Source of the DNA: Skeletonema tropicum
Lineage: Eukaryota; Bacillariophyta; Thalassiosirophyceae; Thalassiosirales; Thalassiosiraceae
Length of the DNA stretch: 64,000 bases
Reading direction: 5' to 3'
Assembly (NCBI GenBank): GCA_037178625.1
Contig: CM074146.1
Location: forward strand, 1,426,001-1,490,000
Positions 20,790 through 31,926 of this stretch are shown here, piece by piece; position 1 is the stretch's first letter; each line of letters starts with the position of its first letter. The notes under the pieces are model-generated. The model saw only the letters and a list, made by a program, of their open reading frames with translations, had not been told where the DNA came from and searched no databases. Made by a program: the position numbers and the translations under genes.

Positions 20790-21659
20790 ATGGTGTATAT
20801 TAGATCGAGGGACGTTCGTTCATCTCGTATCGTTGTGAATCGCCCTATACCAAGGACTAAGGTCTTGTCCTTGTTTGACAATTACAGTGCATCATTTTGT
20901 GAGTTGCATGCTTGTAGTAGTAGCTCTTGCATATCGGTTGATGTGTTGGACGAAACCATCGTCTCACAGTTGTTTGGTTCCGATCAACGCTCTCTTGCAT
21001 CGTTTCGGCTTGTAGGCGGCGTTTTGCTTCGATCGTCTTTGGCTGCTAAGCTGTTGAGCAAATGTGATGTTCTGTTCGACTTATCAATATGGTATTTTTG
21101 GGATTTGGTTGTGATGCAATCAGGGTGGTCGTTATTGGACGTCACAGAGCTCAACGCTTGTCTCGGCTGCGCCGATGTTCTTTATTTGGGGTTAGTTCGT
21201 TTTCTTCCATCCCAGCTGTGCAACCAACGATGTGTTTCAAGCCATTCCCCATGCACATCTTCTTTGTGCACTATTCGCTGCGAGAGACTGTTCTCTGTCG
21301 ATGTAGCTTATGGATTGTGCTCCGACATCAGCTTGTTGCTTTCACGGAAAGCTCTTGTCATGAAATCCGTCGCTGGGCCAGACAATTTCTCTATTAGAGA
21401 ACTGGGTCAACTCCAGTACCAATTAGATCTCCTGAATCGTATGATTGAATGCAGACGTCCCATTTCAGAGACTTTTATGTTTTGCATGGATATCAACGCC
21501 CTTTTGGTGTCCAAGCGTGGTTTGTTGGACCGCGATTTTGACGTGTTCAATTTGTCTCATATGTCAGAGCTTCTTGCTGACGAAGTCTTCAACAGCGTTC
21601 TTCTCAAGGTTTATTGTTTGAATTTCGAGCAGTTATCCGCTGATATTGTCGTGGACTAG
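20790..21659 (+). CDS. 289-aa E protein, unknown (left copy)
   Basis: ATG at 20790, two bases into the resumed E sequence after the retrotransposon's ATTTC duplication. The coding region is therefore intact but its promoter region has been moved 9 kb away. The protein is Leu-, Ser- and Cys-rich, with Cys pairs around residues 35-45 and 150-170 (SSSSCIS, CNQRC, SSLCTIRCERL) and no recognised domain. It converges on gene 1, with only 216 bp between the two stops, where a palindrome lies. The same protein is encoded at 47863-48732 on the minus strand. Cys clusters could bind metal, but no known finger spacing is seen. Confidence 0.5.
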   Translation: MVYIRSRDVRSSRIVVNRPIPRTKVLSLFDNYSASFCELHACSSSSCISVDVLDETIVSQLFGSDQRSLASFRLVGGVLLRSSLAAKLLSKCDVLFDLSIWYFWDLVVMQSGWSLLDVTELNACLGCADVLYLGLVRFLPSQLCNQRCVSSHSPCTSSLCTIRCERLFSVDVAYGLCSDISLLLSRKALVMKSVAGPDNFSIRELGQLQYQLDLLNRMIECRRPISETFMFCMDINALLVSKRGLLDRDFDVFNLSHMSELLADEVFNSVLLKVYCLNFEQLSADIVVD

Positions 21660-21678
21660 TCTGATGTATCGTGTATCA

Positions 21679-21714
21679 ATTTCTATAATTGTGCATTGCA
21701 CAGTTTTACTAATT
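21679..21714. repeat. E palindrome between convergent genes
   Basis: AATTTCTATAATTGTGCATT, then an inverse arm ending ACTAATT. It sits between the stops of the 289-aa gene and gene 1. Confidence 0.75.
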
Positions 21715-21875
21715 GGGCGAAGTTCTTATGTTATGGTTCTTAGTTTTGTTACTTTTTATGGCTGACCAATTGTCTCGTGTTTCATCAACCCTTTCCGTCG
21801 TTATAGCCTGTTGTTGGTCGTCGGTCAAGCTTTCGTTGTCTCTCCTTGTTATGCTCCCCATTCCCCTGTTGTTAG

Positions 21876-24800
21876 CTATTCTTCTGTCTCATTTGGTACC
21901 ATCCACCTGTAATTTGCGTTGTTTGTTGTTCTCTTAGCGCCGTCGACTGATGGTTCTCCGTAGATGTAAATTGTGTTGTAAGGATCGACGACAGTGTCAC
22001 CTTTCTTGCCGCTCACGTTGAACACTCTCTTATATTCCTCTCCGTTTTTTCTGTGCAAAAAGACGATTGACTTGTTCATTTCCTTCACGATCTGCGTAAT
22101 AGCTGTCTTCAAAGGTAAGCCAAACAAGTTCTTTGCCCACTTCTCAGCCATCTGTTGCTCCTTCGTAGTCAACCCAATACGTTTGTTCGTTTTGTGCTTT
22201 TTCTTCCTTCCTCTCCATTTCATGTTACTCCACGCGAGGTTGATGACGTCAAAGAATCCAGTTTGGTCGTACTGTTTTCCTACCTCATATCCTTCTACTG
22301 CTTCGAATGTTGTTTCGGTTCTTGCCACGACATCGTCACTTTCAATCATCTCATCTATATCAGCTTCTGCTTCTGGAAGTGTAGGGAACAATTCATCAAT
22401 GATTGCTTTTGCAATGTTTGTCATTAATCCTTCTCCCAAGATATCTTTACCAACTTTATTCTGTGCTGCTTTCACGGCTCTAGCTCTCAATTCATCCTTG
22501 CTCTCTCGTCCGTGGAGTTCGTGCTGCGTCGTATTGCCTGACTGTTGCGACACGATCGTTTTACTGGCACAATCATTGGTGCGTTGCTTTTTCGAATTTG
22601 TCTCCTCTGTATCAGTTGTTGATCCATTTTTGTCTTTACTTTGATGCTTCTCCGACTTCCTCTTCTTACTCTCCTTTCTTTTGCTTGGCTTTCCCTCCTT
22701 GGTAGCAGCAGGTTTCGTTGGAAGTGTGTACGTACGGATGAGCTTGCCCTTAAGTTGCGCAGTCCCTCTGATCAAGTCGCCCAGCTGCGTTAGCGATAAC
22801 AACGATCCTGTCATTTGAAAGTCACTCGGTGATTCGATTCTAGATGTGACCGTTTCATTCCCAATCTTTAGAACCTTCATCAACTGACTTGATGTTTTCA
22901 CTGAGTCGCTTGTCGTTTTGAATCGCTTGTCTTTTCCGAAGAAGAGGTCTTGGAGCTTTCTCGGATTGCCTCTCTCTTTCTCTGCGGATCGAACCACATT
23001 CCAACAAAAGATGTGGCAAATGAGCTCTACTAGTGTCATATCACCAGGAGCTGTTACGATGGTCATCACATCTCTACCCTTAGTCGGTATCTTGCTTTGT
23101 CTTTTGGTTGAACTTGCACCTGTCTCATTCGTCACTCTGACCGCCTCAATGACGTTACTTGCCAATTGCTCTTTATCGAGACGTGAAGTCTTGTCCTTGT
23201 CTTTCTTTCTTACCAAGAATTCTCTGATAGCTTCACCGACCAAATCCTGGTTGTCTTCTCTCAATAGGTCTTCACTAACTTGGATGTCTTCAGGGGTAGA
23301 AGCAATGAGTTGCATGTACTCGTGTAATAGATTCATTGTCACCATGAAGTTTAGTGCCGCGATATTCACATCTCTCTCTGTGCCTTCATCTTCCTTCAGC
23401 GTCTTCAGGACAACTGCGATCTCTTTTGCTGCCATACTAATCAATCCGAAACTTTTCGCTTGATTTCAATGAATAGATACTTGTTAGTCAAGGTACAACG
23501 AGCACAAGTTTACGAATGAAATGATACCAAGCTTGTTCTTACCAATACTCAATCTCAAATCATTCGCCATATCTTTGGTTTGCGACATGATGCTGAAGGC
23601 ATTTAAAGTTTGATCAAGCAAGGCATCTGCGTTGAACAGTTTGGCAGACTCGACTGTGTAGACCAACGCTGCAGTACTTGTCGCCATGATCCCTTCAACT
23701 GACCTGTCCCATAGTTTAGGCGTGTCATTGTATTTTCCATCAGTATCATCCTTGGGTATCACAATCGTGTTCACTCCTGATCTTGGCATAATAATTCCGC
23801 CTGCCAACATTGCGCTTATCTGCTTTGAGGTAAATAGCTGCATTCCATCAGTTTCAAGCAATGACTGTACCGCTACCGCGAGTGGGAAAAATCTGGCCAT
23901 GCTGTGCTCAACAGTCATCGGGTAGTTCCCTGTAGAACCGAAGTTGTCCATATTACACTTGACAGGCAATTTGAGTACATCATTTGGTCCTCCACCATCA
24001 ACTCTGAGCTGCACTTCGTTTTGGCACGTCTCGTATTCACGCATTGGATTCTCGTAGTATTGAGTGAGCGGCTCTTCGGTGAAACTTGGGTCATCTTCAA
24101 ACTCTTCAAGTGTCCTTGCCGTTCGCGCTCTCAGCCCCTTTATGGTCAAAACTTTACCTTTGCTGACTATCTTACCGTTAGTACCAACTTCCTTCTCAGT
24201 CCAATCCTCATGGTCTCTTCTCACAGAATTATGCTTAGTTAAGCCTCTGTATATATTTAGTACTGTTGATCCAAGCTTCCTTTTGCTCACGTTCTTGCTT
24301 TTCTCGGCTAGAAGAGTTTCCGCGAGGTGAGGCGCGGGGAAAGATTCGGTAGCAGTCCTTGATGCTACTGTAATGTGAGCGTCGAAGGGGTGGCTCAATA
24401 TTGCATCACTGTCCGATTTTTTCAATTTCTCAAGAGCATTCTCCATGGCGTCATGTTCGTTATCTTCAATTCCTACGAATGAATTGGTCAAGAACGTCGG
24501 ATCTCCGGGATTGCTTGGCTTGAAGAAGTAGCCTGACTCTCTCTTCACTTTGCATCGCAGCAGAGCTGCCAATAATGCTATCAAGCGGTGGTTGCCTTCA
24601 ACAGCTGTGACATAGAATTTCAATGAAGCAGTGAAGGAAGTGTAGAAATGACCAAATCCCTCGATACCATCTTGGACTGCCACATTGACTTCATTTTGAC
24701 TTTCATCTAGCCAATGGTGCTTTCTTGCAGTGCTCAAAAGCTTTCGTTGACCTTCGACTGTTGTCACATTAGCAGTTAATGCCTCTGATATTTCTCTTTT

Positions 24801-27800
24801 CGTTTCATCTGTGCCACTACCATCATCTCCGTTGAGTATGTCGATTAAGTGTGATAGCTCTGGAACATACGTGAATGGCAATCCGTAAGCCACACTAGTC
24901 CTCGCTTCTTCACTGGATGCAATCAATGACATATGAGTTGCATTGACTGGTTCTGTCTTCTCCTGTTATTAATGTGGAGTAGCATCAATCAAGTGTTAGT
25001 TGTGAGTTCAGCAACGGATCTATAAATCAATATTCGTATAATCGCACAGTGAGCAATGAAATGGTGCGCGCGGCGATTTGTGACTGCATGTTGTGTGTGG
25101 TGTGTAGTGCGGCGCGGGCCCTCGGGGCCTGTTTTTTTTTTGCAATGTACCCGTCTATAAATTTGCTCTGCAATGCTTGTTTTTGTAACATAAATGTGTC
25201 ATGATGTCAAAATTATTCTGTGGATTTCGTGTTGGATTTTTTTTTGCAATGTATCCGTCTATAAAGTTGCTCTGCAATGCTTGTTTAATAACATTCTTAT
25301 AACAGAAACGTTTTATAGTACATACTCACTTACTTACTTAGAGCCGTTCCAAGCAAAATTGCATCGTAGATGCATAAGATTTTGATAGCAGCTAACAAAA
25401 AAGTGCAGCGCGCTGTCCGAGCAACCTGGAGCGCAACTGCATGCATGCATGTTTTTTCGTTCGACAGTCAGTATCTAACATGATAGCCGCTACTCTCATA
25501 GCCACCACGTTGCACAAACCCTACCAATAGTAATATCCAGTGAACTATATCGCAGACAACACCCTTTGCAACTATTCAGCCGCAGGGTTTTATTATTACA
25601 ACTGTCTACACCGCATAAATAAATGACTAATACATGCTACATAAATGTCATTTCTGTCTATGATGTTGCTATTTTTATCCAGCCTATTGCAATATTATGG
25701 ACAATAAATAGCCGACACTTCTTATATATAATAATGTTGATGAGTTGCGGTCTTTAGAGCCGCTCGATCCGCCGTCTACAGGCTTATTGTTGTGTTAGAG
25801 TGTCAAATTATTTATGCAATTTTGTGCACATCTTGTGTCCTTGGTATTTTGGAGGTGTGGGGGGGCTTTAATGGTCATTCCGAGCAACCAGAATCTCACT
25901 TCATATTACCATCGGCGATGGGTAGCGGAGGGGTAGTGCCTATAGATGTTTATCATCTTCGATGGGTGCAGGGAAGGTGGTTGTTTTCATTTCAAATCTC
26001 AATGAAGTGGATTGCAATGATATTATCTCCACCCCTACAGCAGCCGAAACGCCACACTGCTGCGAAAAAATCGCCATAATGTCGTTTAAGGGATGGGCCA
26101 TCGATACCTTATGAAATATACTCATGGACTGAGATAGGCGGCCATACTAGGGGTGCCATTGTAGGCCATTGTGGTGGCATCTTTTTCTCTTTTTCTGCAC
26201 GATCATCGATCATGCAAAAACCGAGTTACCGATCGCGTTTGACAGTACTTTATATCGATCGCGTTTTACATATTCTCAAATATATGACGTCACTTGTTCC
26301 TCTCCTAACTTCAAGTGTCAGCTTCTCTGCTGGCAGGAAGAACATGTCGCCATCCGTGACTTTTCCGCGCAGCCACTCATCGACTATCATGCTACGGAAC
26401 ACCACATGCAATTAGAAGAGTGCATAAATAATAATGAGTGGCTTGCGTATGACATTCCTCGCACGCAAATCAATATCTTAAATATGTGACCATTACGGAC
26501 CGGCATAACCAAACCACGAACAAAATTGACCGTATAAAATATGCACACTTCAAGAGAGAAAGCGCAGCAACAGCAACCATCCTCTTCCGACGTGAACAGC
26601 AAGAGCGCTCGGAAGGGTGTTAGATGCTCATTTCTGTCTATTCGTCAAATAATTTACAACGTCCAATGGCCGAAAGTGCGTGTAGGCGATCATATCTTCC
26701 GCGAAATAGTAGAATTACAATCATCGCGCAATCCATGCTTCGAACACTCTACTGATCCACATACTCTTCTGAGGCTTGTTCTTTCCTCTTGCAATATGCG
26801 TGAACTAAAACATGTATTGTCTGAGCTAGGATGCGTAATGGATCTATATCGCACCAGACAGGAACAATTATCTATCGCTTACAATGTCATTTCCAATCGC
26901 AACGTTACCTGTAACGGTTCAAGCTCGGCTCAGTTCTACAAATCGGATGCAGAAAGCAAAGCTGGAATAATGAATTATGGCCGTTGTGTAAATAACAGTC
27001 ATAACTTGCAGTCGTTGGCTGCTCCAGAGTGTTCCAGCGTATTGTCTAATGGGTAAGTCCGAAAGTGTATTGTTAAGATGAGCTGAAATTGGAAGAAGCG
27101 TCTTATGTGATTCAGAATTTCATGTATAAGCGAAACGCTTAACACTGCGTAAAACATTACGTAGATTGATCGTACGAACATAGAAAGGATCGCTCATTCA
27201 TCTACATTTAAGTCGCTTTTTGCTGTGTGGTATTAACCTTCCATAGAGTTCATGCCAAAAATAAAATTGTGATGTATGCAAATTTATTTTAAACTTGAAC
27301 TGGTATTGTTTCTCCCATATGAATGTCGTCATGTCAAAAACTAATCACTTATCCTTACTTATCCCTATTTTCATTTACTTCAGCAATGGCGGTGTGACAG
27401 CGGGCAACAAAAAAGATGTTGTCGACAACAACAAGAACGAGCATGATATACCTCTTCTGCAGACAAAGCAAGGCGATTGCATCTCTCCCGCTCATGTTAG
27501 ATGCACTAACTTTGAGCAGGCAGAAGCATTTGATGCATCATGCAAATCATGGAGATCATGCGATAATAATAATGATTATGACGTTGTCGAGCAGGCGAGT
27601 TCTTTGTTAAAGTTAAAGCAATCATCAAAAAATTATGACATCGAACAGCAGTGCCCTAAAGAGAGCAATGGTAGTGCCGCAACTCCAGTGAATACTCATC
27701 ATCCGTCTGAAACGGACATACCAGCGTCTACTCCTTCTGGTGAGGAGTCAGCAGTTGACCCAACTAATCTTCCGGCGTTGCTGTATCATGCTGGGGAACA

Positions 27801-30005
27801 ACCTGCTACTGTTCGCGCATATCGCCGCTGCTCAGAAGATCACAGTCTTGTGGGCCGCCAAACCATTCGCGATCATTTATATGATTCTCTGTCTACCAGT
27901 AGACTTCCGCGCAGCTGTCTCGACCGCCTGTTTCATGAGTCTTCTGGTTCTACCGTGAAGGATTATCCGTGTCGTAATGCTACTTCGGTTGCTAGACTGT
28001 CAGGAGAACGTGATAATGATGGCACCAATATGGGTGTTGGTAATGTTGATAACGCCCCCTTGGAAGCAGACGATGCTGGTGTATTTCGTAGCAATAATGG
28101 CAATGCAGCTCGGCCAGTTGGAGTTGGAGAAATTCCACAGAACACAAAAGCGTCTGGAACTATTGGATCTATGTTGGGAGAGCTGTCGGAAAAGGTCATT
28201 CCAGTTCCAGTTGTGACACCTGTAAAAGATACAACATCGTCCATTGCTAGACAAGGTGAGTTATTATACTTGTACGAGTGTCACTGGTACGGTGTACGAT
28301 TCTGAAAATAAATTTGTCCTCACGACAAAAATATTTTGAGGTCCGATACTTCACTTCATCGCTGACATTTTTGGTCTTTTCCCAATGTTACTTCCAGCTC
28401 CGAATATATCGTTAAAAGATATAATATTCTTTGTGACAACCTGGCTTCAAAAAGTCCTATGTGTCAAGCAAGTCCGACACAAAGGCATACCTCTGAAGGA
28501 GATCAAGAAGCAAAGTATGGTCGCTGAACAAAATTTGGTAGACGGTCATCGCGAGACGAAGCTTCGTTTCATTCCGAAACATAAATCACAGGAACTTGAT
28601 GACATAATCGTGTTAGTGACACTTGGCAACATAATGGACTTACAGAAACACTCCTTAGACAGTCCTGTTTGCCACACCATTTGCGACAGCTTGGTCAGTT
28701 CAGGTATATCATCCCTGGAGAGAAGTTCTTTTCCAATGCAATATTCACAACTTGCATGGAAAATACTTTAAAATTTCTGTTATATTATTAAATTTGTCTT
28801 GAAGACAAATTTATTTTCAATCGCGGCAACATGACAAATTAACGACAATCAATAAACGATACAACAAAGGGAGAATATTTCTCGTGATGAAGAAACATGT
28901 CACCTATAATGACAATGTACCTGTATTTCTTTCTGCAAATGACGGTATCCTCGACAGATATAGCCAATCAATTTCTGTAAAAAGCGCCTTTAAGCCAGGT
29001 ACTTCTCGCTTTCTACGTAGGAACAAGTACAAATCCTACAGCGGTATGGTCTACAGAGCCTCTACGTGTCCACCAGGTAAACTTTCTCACTAAATAGCTA
29101 CTATACTGATTCCTACCAAGATCCCTGTAGAAAAAAGTTTGGAAAAAAATGGAGAATTTGTGACCATAAGGGGTTGGGCACCTCCCGGCCCCGTTATCGA
29201 CACTTCACTGCGCTTGTTTCGACCCGGGGCCCCGAGGGCCGATTATACAAATCAAGTAGCATGATGTAGTTTGGCTGCAGCAATCGATCGACGAATCAAT
29301 ATTACCAAAATTGTACAGTGATCAAATTTACAAATTCGTTCTGTGCAACATCGCAATCGATCAACGAATCAACATTCCCAAATTTGTACAGTGATCAATT
29401 TTACAAAATGGTTCGTTGCGCAGATTCAACAAAAGTAAACTCACGCAATCTTCCGCGGAATCATCCTCCGCTGCTTTCTTGCTGAAGTGTAAGTGTATCT
29501 GACTGTCGTTCATTTCTTTGTTGTCGCCGGATTTACCCGTAGCCACCAGTTTCAATAGCCCGAGTATCTTCTCTTGCTGTGGTACCGCTTGATTTACATT
29601 CTCCGCTACCAATTTGCCTTCTTTATCCAAATGGGTGAAGCAAACGAAAACCGTAGCACTAATTTTTGTTGGCAGGCCCGTATTTGTGCCTTTGATGTAA
29701 TGCTCAGGTCGATCTTCCTCGACTTGCTGCGTAGTCGTTTCTGTACCTGCTGTTGGTTTGTCAGGGGTGATAACGTTGTTGGTGGTTGGTCTGGTGACAG
29801 CCTCGGCAGTATGATCGGTAGGTGTGTTATTCTTTCCGGGGGTGTTCATCTGGTTGTCCGGCGGACTCGTTGTCTCCTTTAACGTGCTTTTTGCGTCCAC
29901 AGCTTCAGCTGCAGATTCAACCGCAGATTCAGTTGCATCTGTAGCTTCAGGTGAGTTCATGGTGTCGTCGTTATCGTGTTCAGTTGGATGTTGTTTGTCG
30001 GTCAT
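21876..30005 (-). CDS. E gene 1, 1,177 aa, three exons (left copy, intact)
   Basis: Exons read on the minus strand: 30005-29445, 24962-23543 and 23428-21876. Donors are GTGAGT and GTAAGA; acceptors are TAATAACAG and GTATGGCAG. Phases 0 and 1 match exactly, giving 561+1420+1553 nt with one terminal stop. The protein starts with a low-complexity Thr/Glu/Asp region (1-105). Residues 308-317 read VEGNHRLIAL, resembling the substrate-binding box of ParB/DGQHR-type folds (weak). A nuclear-signal-like basic block (KRKESKKRKSEKHQSK) is near 910-925. F1 (25060-29241) sits inside intron 1, enlarging it from about 300 bp to about 4.5 kb. The right-arm copy (39782-47646) is interrupted by E-mini. Family unknown; a transposition role is possible only by position and size. 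Confidence 0.7.
25286..26540 (+). other. F1 leader region without a clear gene
   Basis: 1.25 kb between terminus 1 and the F gene. It holds short ORFs, GATGGGTAGCGGAGGGGTAG and GATGGGTGCAGGGAAGGTGG blocks near 25917 and 25961, and CGATCGCG words near 26230-26265. It is repeated inverted in F2 (55760-56636). Likely the promoter region of the F gene. Confidence 0.45.
26541..28771 (+). CDS. F gene: homolog of E gene 2 joined to protease-gene N-terminal part, truncated
   Basis: Exons 26541-27052, 27384-28255 and 28398-28771, joined by GTAAGT/TTCAG and GTGAGT/TTCCAG in matching phases (2 and 1), about 585 aa. Exon 1 residues 25-125 align with E gene 2 exon 1 (VRVGDHIF against VRTDDRIF; LKHVLSEL against IKYILNEL). 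Exon 2 is Ser/Thr/Asn-rich and ends VVTPVKDTTSS, matching the VVTPVKESH exon before the E protease. Exon 3 (ISLKDIIFFVTTWLQKVLCV) matches the helical segment preceding the E Ulp1 domain. The catalytic domain is missing: after LERSSFP the frame runs into sequence that in F2 follows the helicase stop. F thus shows that gene 2 and the protease gene can be one transcription unit. Product probably inactive. Confidence 0.6.
28290..28345. repeat. F palindrome in the F gene intron 2
   Basis: AATAAATTTGTCCTCACGAC followed by an imperfect inverse AAAAATATTTT. The F counterpart of the intronic E palindromes. Confidence 0.6.
28786..28818. repeat. F palindrome after the F gene
   Basis: A perfect inverted repeat AAATTTGTCTT/GAAGACAAATTT (28789-28812). 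The same palindrome, extended to 35 bp, follows each helicase copy in F2. Confidence 0.8.
28880..29241 (+). repeat. F terminus 2
   Basis: Matches the start of F2 (50547-50905, inverted) and more loosely E terminus 2 (46987-47421). A short frame (LRRNKYKSYSGMVYR, 28884-29093) resembles one in E (LHRNTYRSYAGSLYR), so the similarity spans both families. It ends with GGCCCCGAGGGCC, able to form a GGCCC/GGGCC hairpin. Confidence 0.75.
29304..29336. repeat. E palindrome in gene 1 intron 1 (left, first)
   Basis: ACCAAAATTGTACAGTGATC and an inverse arm ending TTTACAAATT; read in the gene sense its centre is CACTG. Confidence 0.75.
29376..29408. repeat. E palindrome in gene 1 intron 1 (left, second)
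   Basis: CCCAAATTTGTACAGTGATC followed by AATTTTACAAAATGG. A third palindrome of this intron was cut by F1 (halves at 25037-25057 and from 29242). Confidence 0.75.
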
Positions 30006-30871
30006 GATTTGGTGGAGCGCTGTTGCGTTTTATGCGAGATCTGTGCGGCGGATTCGTTGGGTGCGGTGCTTTGCTCTGAATTACTTCCGGAACTTAAACT
30101 TGAAGTGTTGGGATTTTCCCCCCTCCTATCCCCGCTGAAATGCCCATTTTGATTGTCATTTAGATGCTATATCTTATGATTTAGATCTAAAAATCGCTTG
30201 ATTTGTGCTAGAAAGGACTTTTCCAGGCTAATTAAGTCAGATTGTCGATGAGCTTCTTCGTTCTTTCCGGTGTGCATCCCCGTCACCATCTATTTTCTTC
30301 ATTTTTTCTCTGAGTGACGTGGTAAACTTCGTTACTTAAGGAATTAGTACACTTGATTCCAATCGTCTTACGTCACAAAGTACCAGAAGTCAGGTGTTGG
30401 CAAAATCCAATGAACAAAAAAGTATTTAAGTTCATGCAGCAAGTACTCAGGTCGACATTGGCTCAATTACATTATCTGCCGAGTCGTCTATTGATGCAAG
30501 TCTAAATAGACGCCGACGTTGGTTGCCGACGTGTTTGCATTTGAATAACTGCCGATCTTTGGCCACGTACTGATCAATACGTCAGTTCTTAACTCCACGT
30601 CGACGTCTTGTGTTGAGCTGAATCTTTTTGTCGACGTGTTGTCGATGTGTTGAACCACAAGATCTTGTGTTGCCGACGTAGCTTACGAAGGAACTCGTTT
30701 ACTTCATGACGTGGTTGGTTATTGATTGCATTGTTCTCTGCTGATTATTGCGCTGGTGCGTTGGCGGCGGTTATGTAGGCAGTTTGTACGTTGTCGAGCC
30801 GTTCAACAGCTCTCATAAATTATGCATTGCATCATTTACATCATCACATTTCTACATTGTCCGAATAAATA
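30006..30871. promoter_or_regulatory. E divergent control region (left copy)
   Basis: The 866 bp between the start codons of gene 1 (minus) and gene 2 (plus). Between 30505 and 30680 there are about six copies of (C/T)CGACGT or close variants, ACGT cores at 30567 and 30580, and the palindrome CACAAGATCTTGTG. Near 30108-30135 there is a run of Cs and Ts. The same region is at 38916-39781 (inverted) and its gene 2 side at 44126-44916. It is the only space for the promoters of both genes; use as a replication origin is conceivable but not shown. Confidence 0.65.
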
Positions 30872-31413
30872 ATGAAGTTTGGCAACACAAATCCAGTTAT
30901 ATCCACCGTTGGTAGTAATGGTAAGGGCTTCCGTGCCGTGCGGAATCGGAGCAATGTCGATGCACGTCTTACTTCGTCAGGGGTCAAGACTGCCGCTAAA
31001 CCGTCGGCTCCTGTCATTGCATTGAGCGTAACAGACATCAATTGGCGTTTGGTGCGTACCGACGATCGTATCTTCTCGCTGCTAGCGTCTGTTGCATTAG
31101 GCGATGGGTTTGACGTTGCCAAGTTGGAGAAGGAACAACTGCTCTTTTCTGCTCTTTCCGTCTTTGAAGTCGGGTCAATCAAGTACATCCTGAATGAACT
31201 GTCTGAACATTACCCGAATGTCCCAGTTGGTAAGACTGATTCTACTGACAAAGATGATCTGGTGTCTGCAGCGGTCAACTTCTTAATGTTTGCCGCTATT
31301 GCTCAGAAAGGAGGTACAAGCCAAGCGCCGTACACTTCAAATTGTGAGCATTTTTGGTAAGAGAGAAGGTTAACCTTCGTGTGGTTCAATGATTTTGGTA
31401 TTTTTGTTCATTG
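30872..31413 (+). pseudogene. E gene 2 exon 1, left copy, truncated at the inversion joint
   Basis: ATG at 30872; the coding part to 31356 is identical to exon 1 of the complete gene at 38915-38431. The donor GTAAGAG remains at 31357, but the intron stops matching at 31413, where the inverted E copy begins. Exons 2 and later are therefore absent and no full product is possible. The residual ORF would stop four bases into the intron (162 aa). Confidence 0.8.
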
Positions 31414-31425
31414 GGCCCCCGTTCA
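31405..31425. other. joint between the two E copies
   Basis: Left of 31413 the sequence matches gene 2 intron 1 (compare 38374-38430). From 31413 it matches E terminus 2, lacking its outer ~9 bp (CGGCCCTCG). One G is shared. It looks like an illegitimate joint, not an insertion with target duplication. Confidence 0.75.
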
Positions 31426-31922
31426 TGGAGTGCAGAGCAGCGTAATAGGGGGCCGCAGGTGCCCTTCTATTACAGGTGGGAAAATTCATTATTTTTCACC
31501 CCCATTATTCTACAGAGTTATAGGTAGGAATCAGTACATGTGTTTTTTAGTGAGAAGGTTTACTTTAGGGACACGTAGAGTCCTCGGTAGAGACTACCGG
31601 CGTAGGATCTGTATGTGTTCCTATGTAGAAAGCAAGAAGTACCTGTTGAAAGCGAGAAATTGACTGTACTAGATGCGCTTTTTGAGCATCTAAATCGGTC
31701 TGTACGAGAAAGAAATACAGGTTTTACACGGGCGTTAGTCGATTTAGTTTTTGTCTTTCTTCGTCACGAGAAAATGTCTTTTTGTAAAACTGTGCTTGAT
31801 ATATCGAATCGTGCGCTTGCAGATGTTTTACTGATCACCAGATGCAGACGCTTAATTGAGTTGTTGTATTCTTTGTGTTGAGAAAGTGTCTGTTTTGTAA
31901 AACTGTGCAGTGATCAATTTTA
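31414..31922 (-). repeat. E terminus 2, slightly trimmed
   Basis: About 500 bp, inverted copy of 46905-47412. It contains stem-loops such as GGTAG-AGA-CTACC (near 31593) and AGATGCGCTTTTTGAGCATC (near 31671-31691). Its outermost bases are lost at the joint. Confidence 0.75.
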
Positions 31923-31926
31923 CTAA
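31893..31926. repeat. E palindrome at the 3' end of the protease gene
   Basis: TTTTGTAAAACTGTGCAGTG followed by ATCAATTTTACTAA; overlaps the stop codon of the minus-strand gene. Confidence 0.8.

Larger units (their letters stand above)
25060..29241 (+). mobile_element. F1: E-related deletion derivative in gene 1 intron 1
   Basis: The uninterrupted intron is in the right arm near 40541. F1 starts AATGGTGCGCGCGGCG after ATGA (25056-25059, a one-base variant of ATTA) and ends GGCCCCGAGGGCCG before ATTA (29242-29245). The left end carries GCGGGCCCTCGGGGCC and two copies of a block ending TATAAA(T/G)TTGCTCTGCAAT (around 25150 and 25258), the same plan as E terminus 1. The right end matches the plan of E terminus 2. 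One spliced gene remains, homologous at its N-terminus to E gene 2; protease and helicase parts are deleted. Confidence 0.85.

Noticed and set aside
23484..24932. Gene 1 exon 2 as a stand-alone 482-aa protein, possibly a capsid
   Set aside because: Donor, acceptor and phase on both sides join it to exons 1 and 3; no capsid motif is recognisable.
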